A stretch of DNA of 64,000 nucleotides, from NCBI RefSeq assembly GCF_021134715.1, contig NC_060019.1:5704001-5768000 (forward strand). Direction: 5' to 3'. This DNA is from Daphnia pulex. Its lineage: Eukaryota; Arthropoda; Branchiopoda; Diplostraca; Daphniidae. Numbering within the stretch: position 1 is the stretch's first letter; the number at the start of each line of letters is the position of its first letter. Both the position numbers and the translations under genes were made by a program. The notes beneath the pieces are model-generated. The model made no database searches, was not told the DNA's origin, and worked only from the letters and a program-made list of their open reading frames with translations. Below, piece after piece: positions 15,250 through 29,600 of the stretch.

Positions 15250-18200
15250 GGCTACCCCCTGAACCCCAAAAAGATAAAAAAGAAAAGAAAAAGAACAAAA
15301 TTTTTCCATTCAACTTCACATAAGCGGGGTGCATTCATCCGGTATTTTCTTTCCCGCCAATCGCCATTCCCCCTCTTCTACCATGTTTGGTCGTTGCGTT
15401 TTAATGTTTTATTTTTGAACGAAAACGAAAAATGTCAATTTGATATCATTTTAAAAACAATCTCACGAGAGAAACCAAGAAACTGACTTAAAATGGCAAA
15501 GGTTATTTAATTCGACCGCTAGAGGCTCTGATTGAGAGTTGATCGAGAAATAAACAAAAAATTCAAAATTCTGTTTATTTTACCTAATTTCTTTTTCAAA
15601 AAAGTTATTGTTGAAAGTTGTATATTTCGGTACGGTTCCACCATGAAGAAGGAAGAAGAAACCTTTTTTTTTTCTTCTTTCTTAAAGAAATAAAACTTCC
15701 CAAAAAGACGAAAGGCATTTTTATGAGGCCGGGGGGTTGTTAAAATAAATGGATGCCATGGCATCAGCTAGGCAAAAGGACGAGAGGAAGAAGTAGAAGA
15801 AGCTCAAAAGGAAGAGTTTGGATGAAACGTTGTAAAAAAGAGAAGAAGAAGTAGAAGAAGAAGGAAGGTTTTTTCTTTTTTTGAAGCCCCTGGAGGCGGG
15901 TCCCGGTCAGCTTCCCCCATAGGACACACACACCACACCAAAGTATTTGCCCTTCAAAAAAACTTTTTCCACCACCTTCAGAGTCCCCCCCACCCGAAAA
16001 GAGGTGGAATGAAAGAAGGGCTGGATGAACGGTCGGATGTGGAGAGAACCGAAAAAGTTCCTTTTTTCTCTTATTTTAAATGGCTCGTCTATTTTCAGAG
16101 AGGCAACGTCGCCTTTCGATCGGGCGACGATGTTTTGTGGGGATTTTTCTCTTTTAATTTTTCTTCTTCTTCTTTTTTTGTTTTTGTGGGAAAAAATGGG
16201 GGGGTGAAAAACAGACACACAAATTGTACACCACCACCACACACAGGACATGTCCAGTTGTGGACTTTAGAGGGTTGTGGCTATTTGTTGTTTATTGACC
16301 TGTTAAGTACTGGGTCTCTTTCTCTCTCCTTCCATTTTGGAAGAAAAATTACGGACACCAAAATTTCCACTTCACGGATGCTTGAACGCGTTCGTTCGTC
16401 TACCGGTGGGGTTGGTGTGTTTGGAGGGGGGGGGGGGACCCCGGTGCAGTCAATGTCCCAATATATCCCATTTCCTCTTCTTCTGATTACCTTTCTGGTG
16501 TGTGTGTGTGTGTGTCTGTAATTTTTTATTTTTAAATTTATTTTTGGGTATTTTTCAACACGCACCACTGCGGCTCGTTCCCTCTCCACACACACACACA
16601 CGTCCGTCATGGAAAAAGTCGCTCTTCAAAAATAGCCTCGAGGGGTATATACCAAACGACATGAGCAGCAGCAGCAGCAGCCCTTGGCTTTTCTTATTTC
16701 ACCACTACCCAAAGATTCTTCTTCTCTTCTTTTCCAATTTGTTTTTCGGTTGGAAATTCAATTCGAAAATTGGCCACGCAAACTCCCGAAATTGTTAAGC
16801 GCCCAACCCCGTGACGAGTCATTTGCTCCAATCAACTTTGAACTTGCCCAACTACTTGGACGACTTGTTCGTCGACTTGTTTGAACTCTTTTTTGTTTGG
16901 CTGATTAGACTCTAGGAGCAGAGGAGGGGGGGGGGGAATAATAGGTAGTTGGGCAAAAGAAAGTCTGTAACTTTCCGGTTTTTCAGGTGTGTGATGCGAG
17001 TGATGGCGGATGAGGCACGTTCCACCGGATTTCTACTTTTTTTTTTCACGAAAAATTAGGTCCTTTCTTTTTTTGTTATTATTTTGTTCTTTTTTTGGCG
17101 GATTGTGTGCGGCTTTGAAAATGAGATGATGATGGAAGTGTTTTTGTAGTACAACATTTTCCGGGCGGAAAGTTCTTTGTTTATTTTGCGGAAGTTGACA
17201 GGGCCGTCATCCTTGAAGCGTCTCGTTTTAATCCACGCAAGACATTTCATTTTCTGATCTTTTGAACTGACGACGACGACAACTGGGGAAGAGTTCAAAA
17301 AATAAAGTTAACAATAAAAAAAGGAGAGAAAATCTCACTCGCCTGCGGGCGTCAACGGGATACCCAGGATACCCATTTCCTTCTTGTTATGATCACAACA
17401 CGTCAAGAGGTCGGGCGTCGGGTGAGTTGTCGGGTCACTAGGTGTCATCCATTCCCACCTCCTTCCTCAAGTTGTTGCCTCTTTTTTTCTTTTCTTATTT
17501 TGATCACATTTTTCAGTCAGAAGAAGAGAAAATTCACCAAATTCAAATTTCATTTTTTGGCGGGAAATGTGAGAGATCTGCGCAGTGGCGTCAATCCCGT
17601 AAAAGAAGAGAAGGAGGAAGTACATATAAGAAGGCCCCCCCCCCCTCTCTCTCTATTATTATTGATCGGCCACACACGCACAAAAGAGGTGGGGGAAGGC
17701 GTCGGCGTGAAAGAAAACTTTTCTTCTTCCTAGTTTTCATCTTCATCGAGGGTGAAAAATCCCAATCACCAATTATTTGGCGTCATATTTTCCATCGCCG
17801 CGGCGTCGTTGCCGGTCGCAATGCTATCGATTATCGAAATTATTTGAAAAAGAAAAGGCCGGAGAAATACAGAAAATTGAATTGGAGTTGATTCAATTCC
17901 CGCTTTGTGTTGAGGATGGGGGTAAGAAGAAGAAGGGGTGTGGAAGAAGAAAGTTGGGTGTGTAGTATCGACCGGGAAGAGACGCCACCACCACCACCTC
18001 CTCCTCCTCCCGACGCCACCGCAGCCCAAGAGAAAGACGAGCTCTCCCTCCTTATTGCCTTTGCCTTGTCAGCTGGTGCATCACACACACACAGACAGTT
18101 ATTTATAATTCACTCCCTCGTCTGTGTGTGTGTGTGTTTCCTCCTCTTTCCTCCTTGTCTCTCCTCCTCTCTCCCCATCTATCGTGAATTCTTTCCCGTT

Positions 18201-21200
18201 TCCATCTTCTTCTTCTTCTCCCTCCTCTCCCTCGCTTGTGTATATATAGAGACAGAGGAGTTCTACTCTCTCCCTCCTTGTCTCTTTTATTCTGGTAAAA
18301 TATAAAACCACACACACACAAAACACATTCACCACCAGAAAAGCTGCTGCTGCTGCTCCTCTTCTTCTTCTTTTTCTTGGGAGTCGGTAGTCAAATAGTT
18401 GTAGTGAGCGATGTTGCCAGATTGATGACGATGCTTTTGGCTGGCGACAATCAGGTGTTATCACCACACAACAAACAAAGGACATTTGGAAAATAAAAAG
18501 GAATTGGATGTTTCAAAATTGTTGCAAATGAAGGACAGACGAGAGAGGGAGGGAGGGGGGGGGGAGAGGAGGAGGACGGAAGAGGAAGTGTCGGAAAACA
18601 GACGCCGGCCGTGTGTTTTTTTATTCAAGGCCGTCCTTTTTATTTTATTTTTATTTTTGAAATTCTTTGCCGTTTTGACAACGTGTCTTGTTTTGTGTCT
18701 GTGAAAATTTGATTTCAATTTATTCGGGAATAGATTGTTAAGGACTCGGGTAGACTAAATGGTCGGTTGCATATTTGGTATGGCGGGGAGGGGATTTTGC
18801 CTTGATTTCATTTCGGTGGGTGGGAGACAAAAGAGACGACGATTGCCCTTCAGAAAACCAAAAAAATGCGCGTGTGTTGTGTGTGTGTATTCGGGAGCCC
18901 TCTAACGGCCGTGATGGATGGACCACCGAGTCCACCTCGCATTGGGAACGCGGGGTGGATGGCTCTACACACATTTCGAGTCTCACCGAAAAGTTCGTTT
19001 TTTTTTCTTCTTTTTTTCAATCCCCCCACCACCACCTTCTTCTCCTCCTTCTTCTTGGAACCAATGAACACGTTTCGTATGTCTGGGAAGCGAGTGGGGT
19101 GGTGGTGGGGAGGCGCCCAGGTAAATGGAAGGAAGAGCCAGGTGATTATTTATGTACACCGAAAAGGAGAAGAAGAAGAAGAAGAAGATGGTGGTGGTAA
19201 CCTTGAAAGGAAAGAAGAAACAACAACGGCGGGAAAGGTTTTTCTTTTTCTTTTGAAACGATGTAAATCAACGAGTGCAACAATCTCATTCGTTATTTTT
19301 TTTTTTATTATTCTTTTTCTTTCTTTTTTTAAAATGAAAAGAGAACGAGCAATTGCGTTCGAGAGAAGAAACAGGTTTTTTCTTATTTTTGAGCATCCGG
19401 TTGACGATTGTGTGTGACTCCATTTTGATTCAAATTTTGTGCGGGGAGGGGGAGTTGGGTGACTCGATTGATCTATTACGTCATTTCTATTTGTGGGGGG
19501 ATTTGAAACTATTTTCTTTGCGGTCGCCATTTATGGGCTTGCCAATGATCTTTCCGTTTGATGATACCAATTTTTATTTAGATTTTTATTTTAGTGAATC
19601 AGTCGTTGCCCGAACGCGTCCCGTCGTGTGTCCGTGTAATCCTTTTCTTTCTTTATCGGGAGTGGGGGGGGGGGTTCGGGTGCGGGTGGTAGAAGGTGGT
19701 GGCGGCGCAAGGAGAAGGTTGGAGAGTTGACATTGTGATCAATACCGACCGAGAAAACCTTCTCCCTCCCACCAGCCACCCTACGGGGCTTTTATTTCGT
19801 GCGTGCCGGCCCACCCCCATCGGTAACAATGACGTCATAACACACACACACACACATAAGAGTCAAGAGACGACGACGACAACGCGCACACACACACAAC
19901 TTGGCAAATCAATTGAGAAAAATCCTTAAAACCTGATTGCAGCTGCTCCTGCTGCCATCTAATGTTGACGAGGGCAGAAAAAGTCTTTTCATTTTTCTTT
20001 CGTTTCCAATTCAATTTGAATTTTTTCGTTTCTTTTCTCTTTTTTTTATTATTTAGCTCTTTCAACACATACACACGCACAACACCTTACGGCTATGTGT
20101 GTGTGTGTGTTTGTTGAAGAGGATATGATGCAGATTTTTCTTTCTTTTCTCGCTTCGTTCGTCTGGGGTGGCGGTTGGCTGGGATCAAGGCCGTTGTCAT
20201 GGCGATGACGGTCATGACGGGAGGCACCAACTCCCGATGTGTTTTTTGTTTTTTTTTCTTTTTCTCTCTATTATTTATTTATTTCTTCTTGCTTTGAGTT
20301 GTGAAGAAATCGGTGATCCGCATGGATTTCTGCGAATTTTCTTACTTATTTTTTAGACTTTTACGTTGAATGAAATTAATGATTTATATTCAGTTTTTCT
20401 TGGGATTAATACGGTTGAAGGTTATGGGTTCGTGTGTGAAATGGATGATGACTCTTAATTGTTTTTCGAATTTCAACAGTTTTTCACCGTTTTTTCCCAA
20501 GTTTGTTTGGTTCCGAATTGTTCACTTTGGTCACTAGATGGCATTTGACTAGCCAAAGGCTAAAGAGGGAAGGGTTTTATTGATTCCCTCCCTATCCCTT
20601 TCCTTTATTCACTCTGTTGTGTGCGTCGTCGTATTTCCCTTCCTCCTCTGGGTGGGTGGGTCGTGTGAGTCTCTCGGTGTGTGTCTGTGTGTGTGTGTGT
20701 GTGATTCGAGTACATATAGTTTTACTCTTGTTTTGTTTATCGTCATCGTTCCCTAACGCGTAACATTTAAACTGATCGGGGGGAAAACAAACTCCCGCCA
20801 CCGCCGAAAATTTCGCATCGATGAACAAACAAATGAATGTCGATATTCGGCGCGTGTGTTGCACCGTCTGTTGTGCTCGTCTTGTAATTCAATCAGTTTG
20901 GAATAGAAATGAGAGAAACTACACCAACAACAAACAACAACAACAGCACACACGCGAGTTCCGAAATAGATTCTCTCCCTTCCTCTATCCCGCGACCCTA
21001 TTCGTATTTCGACTGCGCCTGCAAGGAACAACATTTTGTAAGTAGTTCCGCAGGATTGAGACTTTTTTCCCCTCCAAATTGTTTGAACGAAAAACAAAAT
21101 TTTCAAAAAATTCGGTCGGTCGGTTTAAATCCATCACGCACCAAGTCGTTTTTATTTTCTTCTCTTAATCTTTCATGGGCATTTTTGGTTTAACTTGCCC

Positions 21201-21679
21201 AATTGAAAGTCAAATTTTGTTTTCCCCTAAAATTTTGGCGCCATTTTGATTTGAAAATTTCAAAGTTTAGTCGAGTTTTAGAAAGTCATAATGAATCAAC
21301 TTGAAAACATCTTGAGGATATCTGAAGGGAAGAAATTGGGGGGTAAAGTGAAAAGTCAATGGGACGGTGGAGTGAGATTGGGTGGAGGGGAGGGGGGGGG
21401 GTGTTGTAATAGTAGTACCGTAGTGCGTACCCGTACAGCGTAGTGGTAGAGGGTGGCGAGTGTGGGCAAAGGATGGATAAGTAAAAAGCAAACGGATCGA
21501 TATAGCAACAGTGTGACTTCCGGCCGTTGGATGGCGCGTGTGAATCGAGACTGTGGCTACTTAGACCATTCCCAGACGGAACGGAACAAAAATTCGCGCT
21601 AATTGAATATTGGCAATCAAATTAGTGCGAAATAATTGAATAGAAATGCCAATAGTGGCGCGTCGGCCCACCCCCCATC

Positions 21680-21830
21680 GGTAGTGATGTTACGTTAGAC
21701 GATTTTCGCTACGTTGGCGTTATCCGCTAGGTTAACGTAGCCGAGAATTTCTGACGTTAAGTTAATACGTTAATTAACGCGTTATTAAAAACAGTACGTT
21801 AACGTAAATTGACGTAAAAAAAAATTGTCA
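21680..21830. repeat. TTAACGT-rich repeat patch, likely decayed transposon
   Basis: Starts with AGTGATGTTACGTTAGACG and is packed with ACGTTA/TTAACGT words, including TTAATTAACGCGTTA. A related inverted string (AAATTAACGCGTTAATTTAA) occurs near 55613-55632, and a CAGTGATGTAACGTT start occurs near 36451. CAGTG-type termini are common in hAT elements, but no transposase or clean TIR is visible here. Confidence 0.35.
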
Positions 21831-22732
21831 ATTCGTTTATGATGAGATAGAAGAGTTATTTTACCAAAAAGATTTAGTTTTTATGTTTTATTCATAAATG
21901 AGTTAACATTTTAAAATTCGATTTTTAAATAATAAAAGACATAACTTCTTTCTATAGGTCATCCAAATACGAAAATTTTATTCGTAAAATAAAGTTCCAC
22001 TTTTTCGGTATTAAAACACTCGGCGGGAAAAGAACTAACAAACAGACACAGAATAAAATTTGGTGGGTAGACTTCGATATTTTACTCTTTTCTGACCAAA
22101 GGGAAAATTGAATTTAAAAATTAAAAAAAATGGACCGGCCTAATGCTCCTGTACAGGAGATAACCCAAGTGCTGCTTTTTCGGCCGTGAGCTTGATTCTA
22201 CTTCCTTTCATCTGCAATTGCGGATGTGAAGTGAAAATTGCATGTTTTTTTATTTGATTTTTATATAGAGTAAAATGCGTATTACACTGGCAAATTTTTC
22301 CGTCGATTATTTCTAGTAATTTTCTTTCGTTTTCGTTCATATTCTGATCAGAAACGTCATCGCTGGATAGTGTAGGGAATGAGAAAGACGACTAATCTGT
22401 AATCTCTGCAAGAAAATAAGCTAGTTGACCGATTTCATTTCCCCCAAGCCATCACCTAGCTTACGGTTCTCGTAATAAAAGAATTTACTAAGCCAATCAT
22501 TTCCATCCTTTTGCTTGTGCTTGGTCATGGTGAGCCTTTTGGTTACGATCACCAGTTTCTTAATTGTAAGCTGCCGAAAAAAATGGGAAATTTGAATTTT
22601 CTCGGTTTTTTCTTATTTTTTTGGATTTTCGACTCATTTTCGAAATCTGGCAAATGCAAAACCGAGGTTGCAGACTACAATTTAGTGAGTGACACAGGGA
22701 ACGTTGGGAACGTCTCTTTCCTATTTGATTTT

Positions 22733-23399
22733 TGAGAGTGTAAGAAATTACTACTAGAAATCATAGATGAAATAGCCTACAAGGAAGTAGTTTGTGCACC
22801 TCATAAGATTCATAACATTCTTTTGGCAGGTATGTTTGTCTTATTTTTGTAAACCTGAGTGCAAATGTGTTGCAATCTATAAAGCTGGCAGTGGTACCCA
22901 CAGACACGGTTTTTTTTCTTGTCACAGACCAGGCCGAATTAGAAAAGAACTTGGAAGAAAGTTATGAAGGCATAATTTCTGACATCTTAGTTTTCTTATC
23001 CAACATGATCCATGTGAGCAAGTCACTTGGTGGTTCTCATTGGTAAAGCAACTTAAACACTCTGAAGGGAGCGTCTGTTTTATTTTTTATTTATAAGAGT
23101 GTGAGAAATTGCTAGAATCATAGATGAAAAAACAAAAGTAGTTCGTGCACCTCACAACTGACATTATTTTGGCTGGTATGTTTGTGTTAATTTTGTAAAT
23201 CTTAGTGCGAATGATTTTTTAATGTATAAAGCTGGCAGAGGTAGACACATACATAGGTTTCTTTTTCTTGTCAGAGACCAGGCTGAGGCCGAATAAGAAA
23301 AGAACTTGATAAAGCATCTTAGTTTTCTTATGCAACATGATCCAAGTGAGCAAGTCACTTGGTGGTTCTCGTTGCTGAAGCAACTTAAACACTCTGAAC
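22733..23399 (+). repeat. Diverged direct tandem duplication of about 330 bp in intron 1
   Basis: 22733-23062 and 23094-23399 align along their length. Shared landmarks are GAGTGT(A/G)AGAAATT, GTGCACCTCA, TGGCAGGTATGTTTGT or its variant, ATAAAGCTGGCAG, and GTGAGCAAGTCACTTGGTGG followed by GCAACTTAAACACTCTGAA. Copies differ by substitutions and small indels, so the event is not recent. No intact ORF spans either copy. Confidence 0.7.
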
Positions 23400-23651
23400 T
23401 TTGTACAGGTTTATTTTATTGATTTGAAAAACTAGACAAAACTGAATAGAGAATTGCGATTTAAAATTGAAATACATTTGTTTTTCTTGATTAATTTAAT
23501 TTTCGCCGTTTCTCGTTCATGATTTTAATTGTCTTGTTCGTGTGTTTTAGGAGACCGCGCCGCTCCGCTGTGGAGGACGACGCCGTCGACGAATCGCCGT
23601 GGCTGGACCACCGCGACCAAGCGACCCGCCGCCCGAACCCGCTGATTGACC

Positions 23652-26600
23652 ATGAGCAAAGAGAGTAAGGAGAAGAGAGACAAGAAAGGGGGCGGGGCAG
23701 CCGGACAAGCCAACCAGCAACAACAAGCCCCTCCTACCTCGTCGTCGTCGTCGTCGTCGTCATCGTCGTCGTCGTCGTCTTCGTCCGTGTCTCCTTCGCA
23801 GTCGTCTCAGGGCTCTTCGGCCCCCGGCTCCAACGGCGCCAACAACGGCGTCAACAACGTGTCCAGCGTCAACAACAACAACCTTCAGTCGGAAAACAGT
23901 CCGACGACACCGGCCACAGCGACGTCTTCCGTTCCGCCCCTGCAGCAGCAGCAGATACAACAACAACAACCCACCACGCCCACCTCGTCGTCCAGCACGT
24001 CGTCAGCCGTGTCCAACTCTTCATGCCCCAGTGCCGATCCATCACCTCCGCCCCTACAAGGCGACCCATCCGGCTCCAGCACGGTGGCCGCCAATCACAA
24101 AGAAGATCCCGGACTCGGGCTGCAACAACAGCAGCAACAACAACAACAACAGAGTGTGTCATTAGTGAGCAATGGTGAGAACAACTCTAGTGATCTTTTG
24201 TTAACGCCGGGTGACGGTGTCAACAATCACCAACATTCGCCGTCTTCAGTGATCGGAGGCTCCGGGGCGCCGTTGGCGTCGTCACCGCAACAACATGGCA
24301 GTGGCGGTGGCATTGGCAATCATCTGACGAGCAACGGACCTCCCACTCCATCTTCCGGCGGTGGTGGGTCGAGTCTGATTGACCTCAAAGGACCCAACAG
24401 CAACAACATGGTCAACACGAACGGATCCCTCCTGCCATCTGGCATGGAGAGCTTCCTCAACGATCCCGGACAGGACAGTAAGTACACGGATTGAATTGAT
24501 TTGAATGAAGAGATGATTTAATTTGTCTGATTTTCGTTTGTTTTGTTTTAGCATTTCATTTCTCGCCCATCGAGTCGGTCAAATCCGGCGGTGGTGGCGA
24601 AATTATGGGTGGATCCGGACCTGATGGATCAGGTGGACCGGACGGAGGTATTTTCGTCAACCAGTTACTGAAAATGGAAGACGGCCTATCCGGAACAGAT
24701 TTCGGCCATCGTAAGTTTCGTTCTGATGCACCGGATGGAAACATTTCGGATAATTGAAATGAATTTAACTAAAATCTATTTCGTCTTTTAGTTTCAGATC
24801 CTTGCCAGGGGAACCCGATGGGAATGGGCATGGGAATGCCCGGCAATGTGATGATGGGTGGCGGACCGATGATGGGCGGCCCAATGGGTGGCCCCATGAG
24901 CGGGCCGATGGGTGGACCTATGGGTGGACCAATGGGCGGACCCATGTCCGGCATGGGAGGACCGGTTGATGGCAGCATGATCGGCCAGTCGCCTCAGCAG
25001 CAGCAGCAGCTGTTACCACCTCAACAACAGCAACAACAACCCATCAAACAACAGCCGGGCAACAGCACGATGGAGGCGCAGTACATGCAACAGCAGTCGC
25101 AAATCTTCGTGTTCAGCACCAATCTGGCCAACAAGGCGGCCGAGTCGGTCCACCAAGGCCAGTTTCAAACCATCATCGCCTTCCACTGTTCCCAGCCGGG
25201 GACGAAAAAGATTCTAGAGGTAAACTAATCATGTCTTGCCATTTTCCCGACTCGATCGATGACTAATGCGGATGGCATTTCGTTTAAATTAATTTACACA
25301 GAAATATCCGCCCAAGAATCCAAACAACCGTAATCCGCCCAACTGGATGCAGCAGCAGCAACAACAAATGCAACAACAGCAAATGCATCAAAAACCGAAA
25401 CCTATGCAGCAGCAGCAGCCGGGCGGACCGAATCCTTACTGCCAACCGAACATGCCTATGAAAGGCATTGGAGGCCATTTCGGCACAGGGCCAGGCCCTG
25501 GACCCGGCCCGGGTATGAGTCCTAATCCCGGGATGGGAGGACCTGGAGGCATGAGTGGACCGGGTGATTTCAATCAAATGGGTGGCCCTAATCCGATGGG
25601 TGGATGGAATCCGGTAAGTTTTTCATCCATTTTGTTTGTTTGACACAGTTGAACAGCAAATTTGAATGTTTTCTTTTTTTAATTTAATTAAAGGGCAACG
25701 AACCGATGATGTCCAATATGTCGATGCCAATGTCGATGCCCGGACAGGGTATGATGCGCGGGCCACCAGGATCTCAACAAGGCAACATGGGGCCGTACGG
25801 TCAGATGGGAAACACTCCCGGTGGCCCGGGTGGACCCGGCGGAATGATGCAACAGCAGCAGTGCTGCCCAACAGGCCCTGGCGGCCCCAACCATCCGACA
25901 GGGATGGTACCTTGCGGTCCGGCTAGTGGTGGCGGCCCCGTTCCTTGCTCGTCGGCCGGTCCGATGGGAAACCCCAGTGGGCCAATGTGCGCCAACAAAG
26001 GTGGGCCCGGCGGAATGGATGGATCCATGGGGCAAATGGGTGGCCCTGGGTCGGGTGGGGGAATGATGACGGGTATTCCGGCCGGAAGTCCAATGGGCAT
26101 GGGAGGACCTCCCGGACCAGGTGGACCCATGGGTATGGGCAACGGCGGCCGTCCTGGCAATGGAAATATGCCCAGTGGACCCATGATGTCTCAATCAATG
26201 CAAGCCGGAAACATGAACATGCCTCAAGGTTTGTCAAAATTAATTGGAATTTCCGTCTTGACATCAAAATCATTCTAATAATATGTTTGTATTTTTAGGA
26301 GTAAAAATTCCCGATGAAAACTTGACGCCTCAACAGCGACAACACCGCGAGGAGCAGCTGGCCACTATCCGGAAGATGCAGCAGCTTCTCTTTCCAGAAA
26401 ATGCTGGCCCAGACGGTGGAGTTGGTGGTGGCATGATGGGTCCTGGATCGAGTGGAAGTCCTTGCCCTCCCGGACCTGGCAACCAGCAGCCCGGCATGAT
26501 GGGCCCGATGGGAGGTGGGCCTGGTGGTCCACCGGGAAACCAAGGCGGCATGATGATGATGTCACAACAACAACAACCTCCTCATGGGATGATGCCCGGT

Positions 26601-29600
26601 GGCTCTGGTCAAATGATGATGCCCGGCGGCCCCAACCCGATGATGCAGCAGCAACAGCCGCAACAACAGCATCAGCAACAACCGCCTCCTCCTCCACCCC
26701 AACAGACGACAACTTCCAAACCGCCGGCCAAGAAAAAGCGAGCCGGAGCGGCGGCGGCGGCAGCAGCGGCCGCCGCAGCTGCAGCTGCAGCCAACAACGC
26801 CCAGTCGGGCGGTCCAAGTCCAGGCGGAAACAACGGCCCTTCCGGACCGATGGGTTTGAGTGGCGGCCCGATGGGTGGCCCACCCATGGGCGGAATGATG
26901 CCCATGAACATGCCACCTGGAATGGGAATGCCTGGCCATCCTCAGATGCAAGGCGGACCTATGCAACAGCAACAACAAGGCGGCCCGATGGGACCTGGAG
27001 GAATGGGCCCTGGCTCCATGGGTATGCAAATGGGAATGGGCGGACCTATGGGCTCGATGGGAGGACCGATGGGAGGACCTATGGGCGGCCAAATGGGAAA
27101 CCAGATGGGAGGACCCATGGGTGGCGGCCAAATGGGTGGCCCGATGGGCAATCAGATGGGCGGCCAAATGGGAGGACCTATGGGTGGTCAGATGGGACCC
27201 ATGATGGGCGGCCCTATGATGAATCAGCACAACATGGGTCCAATGGGACCCATGGGCCCTATGGGTGGCCATATGGGTAACCCAAACATGATGCCGATGA
27301 ATATGCAACCGGGTGGACCTGGATCAGGCCCAAGTCCGGGTCCTCGATTACCTCAAGGCGGCCCAGGTATTAATTTAAATTTTTTTTTCCCTACTGAAAT
27401 TCAACTGGAAGCTAAAATGCAATTTTCTGAATTTGTTCCAGGCAATATGAGAATGCAAGGACCACCTCCACCTTATCACCAAACGCAGCGATCGGCAAGT
27501 GTACCTGGATCGATGACGAGTCCAGGGCCTGGCCCGGGCTCACCGAACGGCACTGCCGGCCTATCCATGCCTTCACCTCGGACCGCTTCAGGTCTCAATT
27601 CCCCGGCTGATGGCCAGCGAGGAGGTTACCAACAGCAACAGCAAAGGATACCATCGGGACCCAGCCCGTCTTCCTCTAACCATTTGAATACTCCGCTCGA
27701 CTCCCCCAATCCCAACAACGGCGGCGGAGGCCGGTCGATGAACCCCAGTAATCCCGGTACGCCTCTGGCTGGACCAGGACCGCCTCATGTCTCTCCCGGA
27801 ATGGGTAACCTCATGTCTGCAGGGCAACCTCAACCTGGTAGTTATTTGAATCGAAACATTTACGTTTTTGCAGTGCTTTAAAATACAATTTCTTGTTGTA
27901 GATGGCGTGTCTTTTGGCCGTCAGTTGCAGTCATTCGCTCAGCAGAAACAACAGCACGGCGGCCAGCAGCCGAATAAGCAGCAGCAGCAGCAGAACGAGC
28001 CCAATTTGATGCCCGTTCCGTCGCCGCAGCAAATCCAGTACCTGAACGCGTTCGAGGCCCAGGAGCTGACCATTCAAAAGCAGCCAAACACCAGCTTACG
28101 GGACACGGACATTCTCTCGCCTTCGTAAGTTACACCCAGTCAATGGAATTTCTTTTCCGGCCGGCAGGCTCAAAAAGGACGACATTAATTGCAACCGTTT
28201 TTTGGTTTCTTTTAGTTTACAATCTGGGAATATGGACGGCAGCGGATTAGGCTCTTCTTGTCCGGACTCTCAGGGCAACAACAATCAAGGTCAGGGCCAT
28301 AATCGAGGCATGTCTGGTCCCAACACCCCGCTCACGCCGTCTTCCAACGCCAACGACTCGCTACCGCCTCGCTATCCGGGCCATAATAACTCATCTTCCG
28401 GCGGCGGCGGTGCCGGCCCCCAAACGCCACACACGCCCAATCCTACCAACCCGTTTACCGTACCCAGTCCCAGTCCGGCCGGTAGCAATAATCAGTGTCA
28501 GCAGCAGCAACAACAGCAGCAACAGCAGCAGCAGCAGAGCTCTAATCAAAACAGCATGGCTGGACCGCACACTCCTCTGGCTCCTACGGAGAAGGCGCGC
28601 TATCCGGGCCCCTCACCTGGCCAGCAACCTCAACAGCAGCAACAGCAAGGACCCAGGACGCCCGTCAGCAGCAGCATGGACGGAAGTTCTGGTGGAATGC
28701 CTCGAACGCCGGGCAGCATCAACATGGACATGATGGGCGGCGGTGGTGGTGGTGGAGGAGGTGGAGGAGGCAATCGGTATCCGGGCTCCAGTCCGCAAAT
28801 GCCGGGAGGCCCTGCCAGTGTCGGTGCTCCTGGATTTAATCAGAATTCCGGTGGTCCCATGATGACTGGGCAAGGACCAGCTTCTTATCCAACTGGTCCT
28901 GGAGGAGGAGCCGGAATGAAGATGCCTTCCTCGCCTTTCCCCGATTTGTCGTCACCGCGAATGGGCGGTGGAGGAGGTGGAATGGGTGACATGAATTCCG
29001 GCGGAAACTATCCAGGAGTGCCGTCTGATATGCCGCTCAATCCTGGCGGAACACCCAACAACGCCATGGGGCCATCGCCAATCTCATCCGGGCCTTCCAA
29101 CAACAAAATGTCAACTCCTTTCGACCCAATTTCGTCGATGGCGCAAATGTCGCAACAACTGACGAGCCAAGTCGGCCCAGGACCCCCTATGTCTTCAACG
29201 CCTCCACCTTCCATGATGATGATGGGTGGCCCTAACGGAATGATGGGGCCTGGTGGAATGATGGGCGGCATGGGCCCTGGTGGAATGGGCGGACCAGGCG
29301 GCCAGATGATGGGACAATTCAACCCGTCGATGCACGGCATGCAGGGAATGCCTCAACAAATGAACGATCCCAATTCTATGATGATGGGGCCCGGTAATGG
29401 TGGGCCAGGACAATCTGGACCTGGAATGGTGAGTGTTTCGCTTCATTTTTAATCATTTTTGATATGCCGTGAGATTTTAATTTTAATTTTTAAATCTTTC
29501 TCAATAGAATATGCACGGAGGCTATGGACCTGGACCTGGTCCGATGATGGGTCCTGGAGATCCGTCAAAAGGTGGCATGATGATGGGAGGACCTCCAAGA

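Larger units (their letters stand above)
14769..23550 (+). other. Intron 1 of the legless gene (8.8 kb)
   Basis: Bounded by a donor at 14769 and an acceptor TGTGTTTTAG ending at 23550. It is dominated by GT/AC microsatellites, GAA/TTC and poly-purine tracts, G-runs (for example 16425-16438, 16927-16938, 18545-18560) and T-runs. No exon with recognisable protein similarity was found; the many ORFs on both strands are compositional. A TTAACGT-rich patch lies at about 21680-21830 and a tandem duplication at 22733-23399. Confidence 0.6.

Noticed and set aside
15907..19530. Many 60-180 codon ORFs on both strands in intron 1
   Set aside because: All are driven by purine/pyrimidine tracts and microsatellites; overlapping frames are equally open.
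13830..21000. CRISPR-like or satellite array from the repeated GTGTGT/ACACAC blocks
   Set aside because: Simple dinucleotide microsatellites with irregular spacing and no unique spacers.
26562..27308. 248-codon minus-strand ORF, and other antisense or frame-shifted ORFs across 23.7-30.9 kb
   Set aside because: They are shadows of the repetitive, GC-rich legless coding sequence; their His/Ser- or Pro/Ile-rich translations have no independent support.
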